From DATAWK01 sp036267255 (GTDB taxonomy: Bacteria > Acidobacteriota > Terriglobia > Terriglobales > Acidobacteriaceae): DNA of 64,000 bases. The notes beneath the pieces are model-generated. The model saw only the letters and a list, made by a program, of their open reading frames with translations, was not told the origin of the DNA and did not search any database. Position numbers and translations under genes: made by a program. Positions 1 to 8,246 of this stretch are shown piece by piece (positions within the stretch are counted from its first letter, which is position 1; every line of letters starts with the position of its first letter). The DNA lies in contig DATAWK010000053.1 in assembly GCA_036267255.1 (NCBI GenBank), forward strand, positions 124,001-188,000, written 5' to 3'.

Positions 1-298
1 CCAATGCCAGCGTGATGATTGCAGTGATCGTAAACCCGGGCGAGTTTCTCAATTTGCGCAGAGCAAACTTGGCGTCGGCAAGAAGGCTTTCGGTTCTCGG
101 CCACATCCAGGCTTCGCGACCGCGTTCTTCCATTTGGGTGACGTTGCCGAACTCGCGTCTGGCAGCATGTTCGGCTTCTTTTCGGCTCATTCCTTCTGCC
201 ATCAAAGCGTCGATCTTCTCTTCGAGGTGCTGCTGAATCTCCTCAGAGATGTCGCTATAAATTCGGCTTCGTGTGAAGAATTGCCTAAACCAATGCAC
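1..298 (-). CDS. ADOP-family ABC transporter permease, N-terminal part (runs off the window)
   Basis: The reverse strand reads an open frame from a GTG at 298 to the window edge, giving 99 codons beginning MHWFRQFFTRSR. The first 75 residues form a charged helical region with the motif KEAEHAARREFGNVTQMEE, followed by FALRKLRNSPGFT and the start of a membrane helix. This layout is typical of acidobacterial duplicated orphan permeases, which carry such an N-terminal extension before MacB-like FtsX domains and lack a cognate ATPase. A good ribosome site (AGGAG) lies 8-12 bases upstream. The frame starts only about 10 bases after the PadR gene ends, so the two are probably co-transcribed and PadR is the likely regulator. 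The transported substrate is unknown. The C-terminal part is outside the window. Confidence 0.85.
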   Translation of the reverse strand, partial: MHWFRQFFTRSRIYSDISEEIQQHLEEKIDALMAEGMSRKEAEHAARREFGNVTQMEERGREAWMWPRTESLLADAKFALRKLRNSPGFTITAIITLAL

Positions 299-307
299 GG
301 TAGACTC

Positions 308-664
308 CTAGGATTTGGCAGGAGAAAGAACCAGGGCGACACCTTTCAACATTTGTTCCAGGCGGGACATCTCGCGCTCCAGATGCTTGACCCCGGCCGG
401 AGTAATGCGATACGTACGGACCTTGCGATTGCTGGCTGATATTTCCCATTCGCCCTTGATGAGGCCATCTTTCAGCATGCGCTGCAAGGCCGGATAGAGA
501 GAGCCTTCCTCCACCTGCAGCAGGTCATTGGACCTTTGCTTGATGTGCTGAATGAGCGCGTAACCATGCATGGGCTGGCGACGCAGAGACTGCAGGACCA
601 TCATTTCCAGTGCACCGCGAAACAGGTCCCGGTGTTCGGTTTTATTGCTGGGTATCATAGGCAT
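308..664 (-). CDS. PadR-family transcriptional regulator
   Basis: A 118-residue protein with the PadR winged-helix signature near residues 18-90 (MVLQSLRRQPMHGYALIQHI, then VEEGSLYPALQRMLKDGLI and RTYRITPAGVKHL) and one short C-terminal dimerisation helix (LEREMSRLEQMLKG), as in the short PadR-s1 subgroup. PadR proteins are mostly autoregulated repressors that bind an inverted repeat in their own promoter. Here it is divergent from one ADOP permease and directly upstream of another, the usual acidobacterial arrangement, so it probably controls both. Two inverted repeats in the intergenic region are candidate operators. The inducer cannot be told from the sequence. Confidence 0.93.
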   Translation of the reverse strand: MPMIPSNKTEHRDLFRGALEMMVLQSLRRQPMHGYALIQHIKQRSNDLLQVEEGSLYPALQRMLKDGLIKGEWEISASNRKVRTYRITPAGVKHLEREMSRLEQMLKGVALVLSPAKS

Positions 665-672
665 ATCTCAAA

Positions 673-697
673 TATACCTAGCATAAAATAGGGTATA
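673..697. promoter_or_regulatory. Putative PadR operator 1 (TATACC...GGTATA)
   Basis: The arms TATACC (673-678) and GGTATA (692-697) form an inverted repeat with a 13-base AT-rich spacer, 9 bases upstream of the padR start. Its place in the padR/ADOP divergent promoter suggests repressor binding or promoter overlap. This is inference from symmetry and position only. Confidence 0.45.
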
Positions 698-701
698 ACA
701 G

Positions 702-720
702 ATGTCAACCGGATTGACAT
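702..720. promoter_or_regulatory. Putative PadR operator 2 (ATGTCAA-N5-TTGACAT)
   Basis: ATGTCAACCGGATTGACAT has perfect 7-base arms around a 5-base centre. It sits in the padR/ADOP intergenic region. Its ATGT and ACAT ends resemble the half-sites described for PadR operators, though the spacing is longer than in the classic Bacillus site. The right arm also contains TTGACA, a good -35 hexamer for rightward transcription of the ADOP permease, so binding would block that promoter. Confidence 0.5.
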
Positions 721-832
721 TTGAACACTGGACAGTGAGTTAGAAATTGTTACCGGGTGTTGCCAGGGCTAGCGGAACATCCATCCAGTCATGGTGCTAC
801 ACTGCGCGTGCCAGCGTGCATTGGAGTCGCCC

Positions 833-3277
833 ATGATTCTAAGAGAAGCTCGTCGCTTTCTTCGCAGCAGTCCTCTCCTCAGTCTGTCCGGCATCATGGT
901 TCTTGCGTTGGGTATCGGCGCGTCTGCCCTGGCGCTGGCATTGTTGCTGGCGTTCTCCACCATGGGTTATCCGGGCATGCGAACGTTGGGGTATGCGACG
1001 ATCGCCGAGGAGGTTGAGGGCGGCGGCTCGATGCGGATCGCATGGCGCAGGTTCGAGGAGCTTCGCGCCTCGCCAATGCAGGGCGCCGCGCTGGCTGCCT
1101 ACAGCAAACCGGCCAGCGTAACGATGGAAGTGCATGGCGAAAGTAGACCGCTGAAACTAGCTGCCATTTCAAGCGGATTTTTTTCGATCTTCACTCCTCG
1201 GCTGGCTGCGGGAAGAGATTTTAGCTCCGTTGAGGAGGGCCAGGCCGGCAGTCACGTTGTCATTCTGAGCCATTCGCTTGCGGTCAAGCTGTTCCAGTCT
1301 CCGGAAAACGCGTTGAACCGTTTTGTTCGAATCGAGGGACTGCCTTTCGAGGTGGTTGGCGTGGCCCCATCCGGTTTTCATGGCATGTTCGGAGATTCCG
1401 TCGAGGCGTGGGTACCGGCAAACTGCGAGATCCCGCTTATTTTTCAAGCATCCCTCCCCAAGGGGGTACCTCCGGACATTTGGAAAGCCGTAGCGTCGTT
1501 CTACGGCGTGGCGGCGTCCAGGCAAGCTTCGTCAAAGGGACTTGCGGCGGAGCTGGCCCACTCGCTTCCACTCCACGCGACCACCGAGGCGACGCTGCAC
1601 GCATCCCAGGGATTGACGACCGACCCTGTGCGCGATGCCAAGCTGCGCAAATGGCTGCGGCTTGGGCTGCTATTGGCACTGGTGTTCACGATTGTCAGCA
1701 GCCTGAATTATGGGTTGCTGCTGCTGGCGAGAACGCCGCGCTACGCGGAGGAAATTCGCCTGAAGAAGGCCCTGGGAGCGGGTAGCCGCCGCCTGATGAT
1801 GGAACTCATGATCGGACCGGCAGCCATGGTGGGAGCCGGTGTGTTTGGCGCGTGTCTTTTTTGTGCCGGAGGCTGGATGCTGCTCTCCCGGATGCCGGGA
1901 TTCTATGGACAGCTTGTACAGGGTTCCTGGCATGCGGCATTTTTGGCGTTTGGCGTACAGGTGCTGTTCGCCTGCGGCCTGACAATGATGATCGCGTTGC
2001 TTCCGGCGCTTGGTTTGCTTCGCGACGATGGCGCGCCGCGCATGGGATACACCAGCACCACGACCCGGCGCACCGGCTTTCTTCTACAGATTACCGTTAC
2101 GCTCCAGATCGTCTTCTGTATCGGAACATGGATCCTGGCCGGCATGATTGTTTCCTCACTCTTGTCGTTGATGAGAGAACCGCTCGGATATGACGCAAGC
2201 CATCTCAGCGTCGTTGCCATCGGGCCAGGCCCTAATGGTGTTCAGTTCAGCACGGCCCTCGGCCAGTCCTTTCCGACGGCCACAGCGATCGATAGCCTGC
2301 TGGAGCAGGTAGACGCGCTGCCCGGCGTTCGCAGCGCCAGTCTTGCTTCCGACGCTCCTTTTGAAGAAGGGATGAGTACGGTCGCGCTTCAGCGCCTCGA
2401 TCACACGTCCGGATCGCCGCAAACGGTCAACGACATGACATTGACTCCGGGCTACTTCCACACCATGGGCACCAGAATCATTCGAGGAAGGGACCTTTCC
2501 TCGCGCACCTTGACGGGCAACGTCAACGAGATCGTCCTGAATGCATCGTTGGCGAGAGAGCTTTGGTCCAAACAAGACCCTTTGCATCGCTCGGTCCGGC
2601 TTACCTATGCTGCCGGTTCGGGAATCCCTTCTTTCTCCGAGGTTGCTACGGTTGTGGGCGTTGTGGAAGACATGCGCATGTCCGGATTTATGGGGTCGCC
2701 CGAACCAACAATCTTTATGTTGCTCAAGGGCGGTGACGCCACGCCGCGGGTTATTGTGAATGGTTCGGAATCGATCCGGTCCTTGCAGGCGGTGGTCAGC
2801 CGTCAGGTGCCGGGGCTGATGCCGGGATTGGTTGTGCGGTCCGCGTACAGGGTGGAAGATCAAGCGCGTGCTTCGTTGCACCCGGAGAAGGTGCGCGTTA
2901 CCTCAGCCCTGGCAGGCGCCTTGCTGATGGCGCTGCTTGCCTGCATTGGCCTGTATGGATCGCTTGCTTATTACGTGGGAACGAGGCGGCGCGAACTGGC
3001 TGTGCGGATTTGCTTTGGAGCGACGCCCTGGAGAATCCGCAAGATTATTCTGGAGCGAGCGGCTGGGTGCGCGGTTTCCGCAGGAATACTCTCCGCGCCG
3101 CTGTGGTTGATTCTGGCCAAACTGTCGTCGAATGATTATCTGGGGCGGATCTCCTGGTCCACAGGACATGCCGTTCTCATAACGCTGGCGTGCATTGTGG
3201 TGGCGGTTTTGGTTTCTCTGGTTCCGGCCACTGCTGCGGCAGCTGTTTCGCCCTCCGAAGTGTTGAAGGAGCAGTGA
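833..3277 (+). CDS. ADOP-family ABC transporter permease (duplicated MacB/FtsX)
   Basis: An 814-residue membrane protein. I chose the ATG at 833 because GGAG lies 7 bases upstream and the protein then starts MILREARRFLRSSPLLSL, like other permeases of the family; an in-frame ATG at 791 has no such site. Domains in order: TM helix at about 15-42, a MacB-type periplasmic domain at about 45-240, three TM helices with an FtsX motif at about 270-420, a second periplasmic domain at about 430-640, and a second FtsX set at about 690-812. This is the duplicated ADOP architecture without an ATPase. It lacks the long N-terminal extension seen in the other ADOP gene at 1-298. It is divergent from padR. 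The substrate is unknown. Confidence 0.9.
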   Translation: MILREARRFLRSSPLLSLSGIMVLALGIGASALALALLLAFSTMGYPGMRTLGYATIAEEVEGGGSMRIAWRRFEELRASPMQGAALAAYSKPASVTMEVHGESRPLKLAAISSGFFSIFTPRLAAGRDFSSVEEGQAGSHVVILSHSLAVKLFQSPENALNRFVRIEGLPFEVVGVAPSGFHGMFGDSVEAWVPANCEIPLIFQASLPKGVPPDIWKAVASFYGVAASRQASSKGLAAELAHSLPLHATTEATLHASQGLTTDPVRDAKLRKWLRLGLLLALVFTIVSSLNYGLLLLARTPRYAEEIRLKKALGAGSRRLMMELMIGPAAMVGAGVFGACLFCAGGWMLLSRMPGFYGQLVQGSWHAAFLAFGVQVLFACGLTMMIALLPALGLLRDDGAPRMGYTSTTTRRTGFLLQITVTLQIVFCIGTWILAGMIVSSLLSLMREPLGYDASHLSVVAIGPGPNGVQFSTALGQSFPTATAIDSLLEQVDALPGVRSASLASDAPFEEGMSTVALQRLDHTSGSPQTVNDMTLTPGYFHTMGTRIIRGRDLSSRTLTGNVNEIVLNASLARELWSKQDPLHRSVRLTYAAGSGIPSFSEVATVVGVVEDMRMSGFMGSPEPTIFMLLKGGDATPRVIVNGSESIRSLQAVVSRQVPGLMPGLVVRSAYRVEDQARASLHPEKVRVTSALAGALLMALLACIGLYGSLAYYVGTRRRELAVRICFGATPWRIRKIILERAAGCAVSAGILSAPLWLILAKLSSNDYLGRISWSTGHAVLITLACIVVAVLVSLVPATAAAAVSPSEVLKEQ

Positions 3278-3362
3278 CTTTCGTGAAGCGGAAGGCCGAT
3301 TGCACGGGGGAGTGTTCGGCGATGTTGAGGACAAAGAACATTCACGAGCGGCTATTTGTCAT

Positions 3363-3392
3363 GCCGGGCTGGGCCGGGCTGGGCCGGGCTGC
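3363..3392. repeat. 10-bp tandem repeat, three copies
   Basis: The unit GCCGGGCTGG occurs three times in a row, the last ending in GC. It lies between the ADOP permease and pruA. It has no coding role that I can see and may simply be slippage-derived. Confidence 0.8.
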
Positions 3393-3434
3393 GGGCAAGC
3401 GGGAAGTAGTCCATCTGGTCTAAACTGATGTGTT

Positions 3435-5030
3435 ATGGCAACCGCAGAAATCTCGACCGTCATTCTTCCTCGTGCGCCTAAAGGCGAATTTCGCAACCAA
3501 CCATTCATTGACTTCAGCCGGGACGATCATGCCCGCTCGATGCGGGATGCGCTGACGCGCGTGAGCGATCAGCTGGGCCGGGAGTACGACCTGGTGATTG
3601 GCGGCAAGCGCCTGCGAACCGAAGGCAAGATCACGTCGCTGAATCCGGCATGCCCGTCGGAGGTGGTGGGTGTGCACCAGAAGGCCGGAGCAGAGCAGGT
3701 GGAAGAGGCCATGCAAGCAGCACTGGCGGCCTATGAAGGATGGCGCGTTGCTCCGGTGGAAGAGCGTGTTTCCTTGTTGCTGCGTGCGGCGGAGCTGATT
3801 CGCGAACGCCACTACGACTTTTGTGCGTGGCTTACCTATGAGGTGGGCAAGAACTGGGCGGAGGCCGACGCCGACGTAGGCGAGACGATCGACTTTCTGG
3901 AATTCTATGCGCGCGAGGCGCTGCGGCTGTCCAAGGCGACAACACCAATCCAGTATCCCGGTGAGAAGAATGAGCTGTTGTATATTCCGCTGGGCGTAGG
4001 TGCGGTGATTCCACCGTGGAACTTTCCGTTTGCCATTATGGCAGGGATGACGGCGGCGGCCATCGTGAGCGGAAATACCGTCATCCTGAAGCCGTCGAGT
4101 GAATCGCCAACGATTGCGGCGCGGTTCTTCAGCGTTCTGGAGGAGGCTGGTCTGCCGCCGGGAGTGGTGAACTTCTGCCCGGGTTCCGGCGCAACGTTTG
4201 GCAACGCGATTGTGGAGCATGCGAAGACGCGCTTTGTTGCGTTTACGGGATCGAAGGAAGTTGGGTTGGATATTCACGCGCGTGCCGCGCAGACGCAGCC
4301 GGGACAGATCTGGATCAAGCGGACGATTCTGGAGATGGGCGGCAAAGATTCGATCATCGTCGAGCCGGATTGCGATGTGGATGTGGCGGTGGAGGGTGTG
4401 GCGCAGTCGGCCTTCGGTTTTAGCGGACAGAAATGCTCGGCATGTTCTCGCGTGATTGTGGATGACAAGATTTACGACATCTTTGTTGACCGGCTGCGGG
4501 AGCGCGTGTCGCGCATCCAGGTGGGTGATCCTGTCACCAATGCCGCCATGGGCCCGGTGGTGAGCAAGGGCGCGCAGGAAACAATTCTGAACTACATCGA
4601 GATCGGCAAAAAAGAAGGCCGCCTGATCTGCGGCGGTCACGCGGTCGCTACGCCGGATCACGGATATTACATTGCGCCCACGGTGATTGCCGATGTTGCG
4701 CCGCATGCGCGCATTGCGCAGGAAGAGATTTTTGGCCCGGTGCTGGCGGTGATTCGGTCGCGCGGATTTACCAATGCGCTGGAGATTGCCAACAATACGG
4801 AGTTCGGTCTGACGGGAGCGGTCTACACATCTTCGCGCGATAAGCTGGACCTGGCACGGCGCGACTTCCATGTGGGAAATCTTTACTTCAACCGCAAGAG
4901 TACGGGAGCCATGGTCGGTGCGCATCCGTTTGGCGGATTCAATATGTCGGGCACGGATTCAAAGGCTGGGGGCCCGGATTATCTCTACTTATTCACGCAG
5001 GCGAAGTCGGTTGCGGAACGCCTGAAATAA
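3435..5030 (+). CDS. pruA: L-glutamate gamma-semialdehyde dehydrogenase (1-pyrroline-5-carboxylate dehydrogenase)
   Basis: A 531-residue aldehyde dehydrogenase of the RocA/PruA type, which oxidises glutamate semialdehyde from proline or arginine breakdown to glutamate with NAD+. The N-terminal segment NQPFIDFSRDDHARSMRDAL is typical of PruA. The NAD-binding motif GAVIPPWNFPFAIM is at about residue 190, the general base Glu300 lies in LEMGGKDS, and the catalytic Cys334 in SGQKCSACSR. EEIFGPVLAVI and the C-terminal HPFGGFNMSGTDSKAGG are also present. The length fits the family. No proline dehydrogenase gene lies next to it, so it appears to be a single-gene unit. A short weak hairpin (5030-5048) follows the stop. 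The 501-residue open frame on the opposite strand is a shadow. Confidence 0.95.
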   Translation: MATAEISTVILPRAPKGEFRNQPFIDFSRDDHARSMRDALTRVSDQLGREYDLVIGGKRLRTEGKITSLNPACPSEVVGVHQKAGAEQVEEAMQAALAAYEGWRVAPVEERVSLLLRAAELIRERHYDFCAWLTYEVGKNWAEADADVGETIDFLEFYAREALRLSKATTPIQYPGEKNELLYIPLGVGAVIPPWNFPFAIMAGMTAAAIVSGNTVILKPSSESPTIAARFFSVLEEAGLPPGVVNFCPGSGATFGNAIVEHAKTRFVAFTGSKEVGLDIHARAAQTQPGQIWIKRTILEMGGKDSIIVEPDCDVDVAVEGVAQSAFGFSGQKCSACSRVIVDDKIYDIFVDRLRERVSRIQVGDPVTNAAMGPVVSKGAQETILNYIEIGKKEGRLICGGHAVATPDHGYYIAPTVIADVAPHARIAQEEIFGPVLAVIRSRGFTNALEIANNTEFGLTGAVYTSSRDKLDLARRDFHVGNLYFNRKSTGAMVGAHPFGGFNMSGTDSKAGGPDYLYLFTQAKSVAERLK

Positions 5031-5128
5031 GGCCGGAGACGGTGGCCTGAGACGAGCATTGTTCGGACGAGTGGTTTGGAAATTACGGATCGATCTCCGT
5101 TTGCATCGCAGGGATGCGGAGGCAGTAG

Positions 5129-5491
5129 TTGGCCAGAATTTTATGTGTGGATGACGAACCCGGAGCGGTGGCCCTGAAGCGAGCCATTCTGGAGCGTGCC
5201 GGTCATGATGTGACGGCGTGCACGTCGGCTCCGGAGGCGATTGTGTTGCTGCTGACGGAAAATTTTGAAGCCGTGGTGACCGACTGGAAGCTGGGCGAAG
5301 ACAGCGGGCGCGAGATTCTTGTAGCAGCCAAGGGGCAAAGCCAGGTTCCCGTGGTGGTTGTCTCCGGATATTGCACGGAAGCATTTGCTGCGGTGGAACC
5401 GCAGGCGGATATTTACCTGGAGAAGCCGGTGGATCCGGAAGAGTTAGTCGCCATCGTGAGCGCCCTGCTCACGGCGCCAGAGCAAGTCTAG
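5129..5491 (+). CDS. Single-domain response regulator (CheY-like receiver)
   Basis: A 120-residue stand-alone receiver. The acidic pair is D8/D9, the phospho-acceptor is D52 (VVTDWKLG), and the conserved lysine is K99 (YLEKPVD), so the site looks functional. No output domain follows. The start is a TTG at 5129, supported by GGAGG 7 bases upstream; no ATG fits the conserved ARILCVDDE beginning. It opens a block of signalling genes that ends with the kinase at 8247-9737, which lacks its own receiver and is a possible partner. It converges with the next gene, which lies on the opposite strand. Confidence 0.88.
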   Translation: MARILCVDDEPGAVALKRAILERAGHDVTACTSAPEAIVLLLTENFEAVVTDWKLGEDSGREILVAAKGQSQVPVVVVSGYCTEAFAAVEPQADIYLEKPVDPEELVAIVSALLTAPEQV

Positions 5492-5584
5492 CGGACACGT
5501 GGTCAAACAATTCCGCAAAATCTATTCGCAGCTCTGTCTATGGTTTATCCGATGTCATTGCATGGCAGGTAATGTCTGACAATA

Positions 5585-6238
5585 TTATGCGGAGGCCATG
5601 CGAAAGCCGTTGGGTACATCGGTCGGTTGTACCAGCACGCGATGGTGAATGGTGAACAACGCCAGCTCCAGGCGATCCGAGACGCCGGTTTTGTCATAGA
5701 TGCTGCGGAGGTAATTCTTGATGACCTGCTCGGTGGTGCCAAGCTGCGCCGCGATCTCTTTGTTTTTATATCCCTGAACGATCAGAGCAACAATCTTCAT
5801 TTCTTTTGGTGTCAGGCGCAGGCGCACGCGCGCTCCAACGGAATCCAATTCTTCATGGATCATGCTGCCGGTGCGCGGCTGTATATAGGTTGCACCTGTC
5901 GCGACTCGTTGCACGCATTCAACCAGGGTGGGGCCACTGACATCGCGGAAGAGAAGACCATCGGCTTTGCCGGTGTGGTTTTGCGGCGGATCATTATTTT
6001 CTGCAACAACAATGGCGCGACTGGATGCGGCGTGAATCAGTTGCACAAGCGAGCCATAATCCGGCTGTACGGAGGCGGTAAAAATAACAATCGCGCCGCG
6101 AAAAGACGAGACAGCCTGATGCAGACGTTCGGTATCCAGACATTGCGCAACAATGCGAAAATCTTCTTGCGCAGCAAGGACTTTGGCGATACCGGCACGA
6201 AAAATCGATTGATTGTCAGCGAGTACAATTTTTTTCAT
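5585..6238 (-). CDS. LuxR/NarL-type regulator with degenerate receiver domain
   Basis: A 217-residue NarL/FixJ-type protein read from the ATG at 6238 (MKKIVLADNQ); an upstream in-frame start at 6286 would add 16 unlike residues. The C-terminal LuxR helix-turn-helix is canonical (RLTPKEMKIVALIVQGYKN, then IAAQLGTTEQVIKNYL). The receiver-like domain is atypical. The usual DD pair is D8/N9, the position of the phospho-acceptor aspartate holds Thr54 (IVIFTASV), and the conserved Lys is Arg98 (GLLFRDVSG). Phosphorylation is therefore unlikely, and control may be by ligand, redox or partner protein. It is divergent from the receiver-flavoprotein gene and shares a 347-base intergenic region with it. 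Confidence 0.88.
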   Translation of the reverse strand: MKKIVLADNQSIFRAGIAKVLAAQEDFRIVAQCLDTERLHQAVSSFRGAIVIFTASVQPDYGSLVQLIHAASSRAIVVAENNDPPQNHTGKADGLLFRDVSGPTLVECVQRVATGATYIQPRTGSMIHEELDSVGARVRLRLTPKEMKIVALIVQGYKNKEIAAQLGTTEQVIKNYLRSIYDKTGVSDRLELALFTIHHRVLVQPTDVPNGFRMASA

Positions 6239-6585
6239 GACGCAATTTGAGACAGTTGCCGTATCTTTTAGTGCATCCAAGGGCAATCCCGTTACAGGCA
6301 GACTAATACCTTAGAATGAATACAAAGCTTAAAAACTATCTATATTTCCTATCGGCGAGATTCAGGGAAACTTCGCCCACCATGACATTCGACGCGAAAT
6401 TCGAATCTTAGGGGGAGCAAACCGGTTGCGCTATAGAAAACATTGCAGATACCAAGAACTATCATAGCCAGACTACCGCGTTTCTTTACAAAAAACGAAC
6501 CGTATATATTAGTACGATGCCAAATAGGGAACAGATGTAGGATGAACTAGAAACTTTTACAAACCTTGTGAATCCCTAGAGATAC
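6239..6585. other. Divergent intergenic region, signalling genes
   Basis: 347 bases without a credible gene. The region is AT-rich and must carry the promoters of the pseudo-receiver LuxR gene (leftward) and the receiver-flavoprotein gene (rightward). A GAAATTCGAATC segment near 6396-6407 contains the palindrome ATTCGAAT. I see no strong promoter hexamers or structured RNA. Confidence 0.5.
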
Positions 6586-8238
6586 ATGTCAAAGCCTGTT
6601 CTACTTGCCGTGGATGACGATGGAAGCGTTCTGGAGGCGCTGGTACAGGACCTGCGCCGCAATTACGGCGCTCGTTATCGCATTCTGCGGGCTACTTCCG
6701 GCCCGGCGGCCCTGGAGGTATGTACGGAGCTGCAGCGCCGTCAGGATGCTGTCGCGCTGTTTCTGTCGGACCAGCGCATGCCGGGCATGACCGGCGTAGA
6801 GCTGCTGGAACAGACCATTCCGCTTTTCCCCGACGCCAAGCGGGCGTTGTTGACCGCCTACGCGGATACGGAAGCGGCGATTCGGGCTATCAATGCAGCA
6901 AAAATTCATTATTATCTGACGAAACCGTGGGATCCCCCGGAAGAGCGCCTGTATCCGGTGCTGGACGATCTGCTGGAATCCTGGAGTGAGGGCTATCGGC
7001 CACCCTTCGACGGTTTGCGCGTAATCGGACATCGCTGGTCGGCAGCCGACCATCAGGTGCGGGATTTTCTGGCGCGGAACCAGATTCCGTATATCTGGCT
7101 GAATCCGGCACAGACGGGCGAAGCGCTGCAGCTATTGCAGCAGCACAATCTGGACGACACGCATCTCCCGGTCGTGCTGTTGCCCAATGGCGAAGCGCTG
7201 GTGCGGCCCCAACCGACGGAGCTGGCGCAGAAGATCGGCCTGCGGGTGCAGGCGGAAAAGGATTTCTACGATTTAGTGATCGTAGGGGCGGGACCGGCTG
7301 GCCTGGCTGCAGGGGTTTATGGCGCCTCGGAAGGGCTGCGAACGCTGGTGATTGAACCGGCGGCTCCAGGGGGACAGGCTGGAAGTAGTTCAAGAATAGA
7401 GAATTACCTGGGATTTCCTTCCGGGTTGAGCGGGGCCGACCTGGCGCGGCGCGCCTATATTCAGGCATCCCGGTTTGGGGCTGAATTTCTTTCCCAGCGC
7501 GCCTGTGGAATTCGCACCGATGGGCAGTATCACTTCATCCAATTATCAGATGGGCGCGAGGTTTCCTGTTATACGGCCATGATTGCCACAGGTGTCGATT
7601 ACCGCAAGCTGAACGTCGCGAATGCCGACCGGTTGACCGGAGCCGGCCTGTACTATGGTGCGGCGATGACGGAAGCCATGTCCTGTGCGCAGGAAGACGT
7701 GTACATCATTGGTGGCGCCAACTCCGCGGGACAGGCGGCGGTGTATTTTGCTCGCTACGCCGCGAAGGTAACCATGCTGGTACGCGCAGGTTCGCTTGAG
7801 AAGAGCATGTCGAAGTACCTGATCGATCAGATCGAGAGCACGCCGAATATTGTGATAGAGACAAACGCATGTGTTACGGAAATGGATGGAGCGGAACGCC
7901 TGGAACGCATCCATGTGCGCACGCCTGCGGGCACGACGGAACGGCCTGCTTCGTCGTTATTTGTCTTTATCGGTGCGGAGCCAAACACGGAATGGTTGCC
8001 TCCGGCGATCATGCGCGATCCGTTGGGATTTGTGCTTTCCGGGCAGAGCCTGAGGATTGAAGGTAAATTGCCAAGCCAATGGAAACTGGATCGAGAGCCA
8101 TACATGCTGGAGACGAGCATCCCGGGAATTTTTGTTGCCGGCGATGTGCGCTATGACTCGGTGAAACGCGTGGCTTCGGCTGTGGGGCAAGGTTCGATTG
8201 CAGTGCAGTTTGTACATCAATATCTGGCGAGGTTGTAA
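6586..8238 (+). CDS. Response-regulator receiver fused to thioredoxin-reductase-like flavoprotein
   Basis: A 550-residue fusion. Residues 1-125 are a receiver domain with D10-D12, phospho-acceptor D62 (FLSDQRMPGM) and K113 (YYLTKPWD), all intact. Residues about 140-220 form a glutaredoxin/thioredoxin-like linker (DFLARNQIPYIWLNP). From about 227 comes a two-dinucleotide-fold oxidoreductase: FAD motif VIVGAGPAGLAAGVYGA, then NAD(P)H motif YIIGGANSAGQAAVYFARYA, and the C-terminal FAD contact GIFVAGDVRYDSVKRVASAV. The redox-active CATC of thioredoxin reductase is replaced (LYYGAAMTEAM), so disulfide reduction by the usual route is not expected. The start has only a weak ribosome site. The kinase gene begins 8 bases after the stop, so the two form a likely signalling pair. 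Confidence 0.9.
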   Translation: MSKPVLLAVDDDGSVLEALVQDLRRNYGARYRILRATSGPAALEVCTELQRRQDAVALFLSDQRMPGMTGVELLEQTIPLFPDAKRALLTAYADTEAAIRAINAAKIHYYLTKPWDPPEERLYPVLDDLLESWSEGYRPPFDGLRVIGHRWSAADHQVRDFLARNQIPYIWLNPAQTGEALQLLQQHNLDDTHLPVVLLPNGEALVRPQPTELAQKIGLRVQAEKDFYDLVIVGAGPAGLAAGVYGASEGLRTLVIEPAAPGGQAGSSSRIENYLGFPSGLSGADLARRAYIQASRFGAEFLSQRACGIRTDGQYHFIQLSDGREVSCYTAMIATGVDYRKLNVANADRLTGAGLYYGAAMTEAMSCAQEDVYIIGGANSAGQAAVYFARYAAKVTMLVRAGSLEKSMSKYLIDQIESTPNIVIETNACVTEMDGAERLERIHVRTPAGTTERPASSLFVFIGAEPNTEWLPPAIMRDPLGFVLSGQSLRIEGKLPSQWKLDREPYMLETSIPGIFVAGDVRYDSVKRVASAVGQGSIAVQFVHQYLARL

Positions 8239-8246
8239 CGGCAACT

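Noticed and set aside
3363..3392. Possible CRISPR or larger repeat array from the tandem 10-bp repeat
   Set aside because: Only three units with no spacers; it is a simple tandem repeat.
3420..4925. A 501-codon open frame on the reverse strand opposite pruA
   Set aside because: It is rich in Arg and His and has no family motif, while the forward strand encodes a complete aldehyde dehydrogenase with its catalytic residues. It is a codon-bias shadow.
6239..6585. Small RNA or riboswitch in the signalling divergent region
   Set aside because: AT-rich but no stable paired structure or known riboswitch core could be seen.
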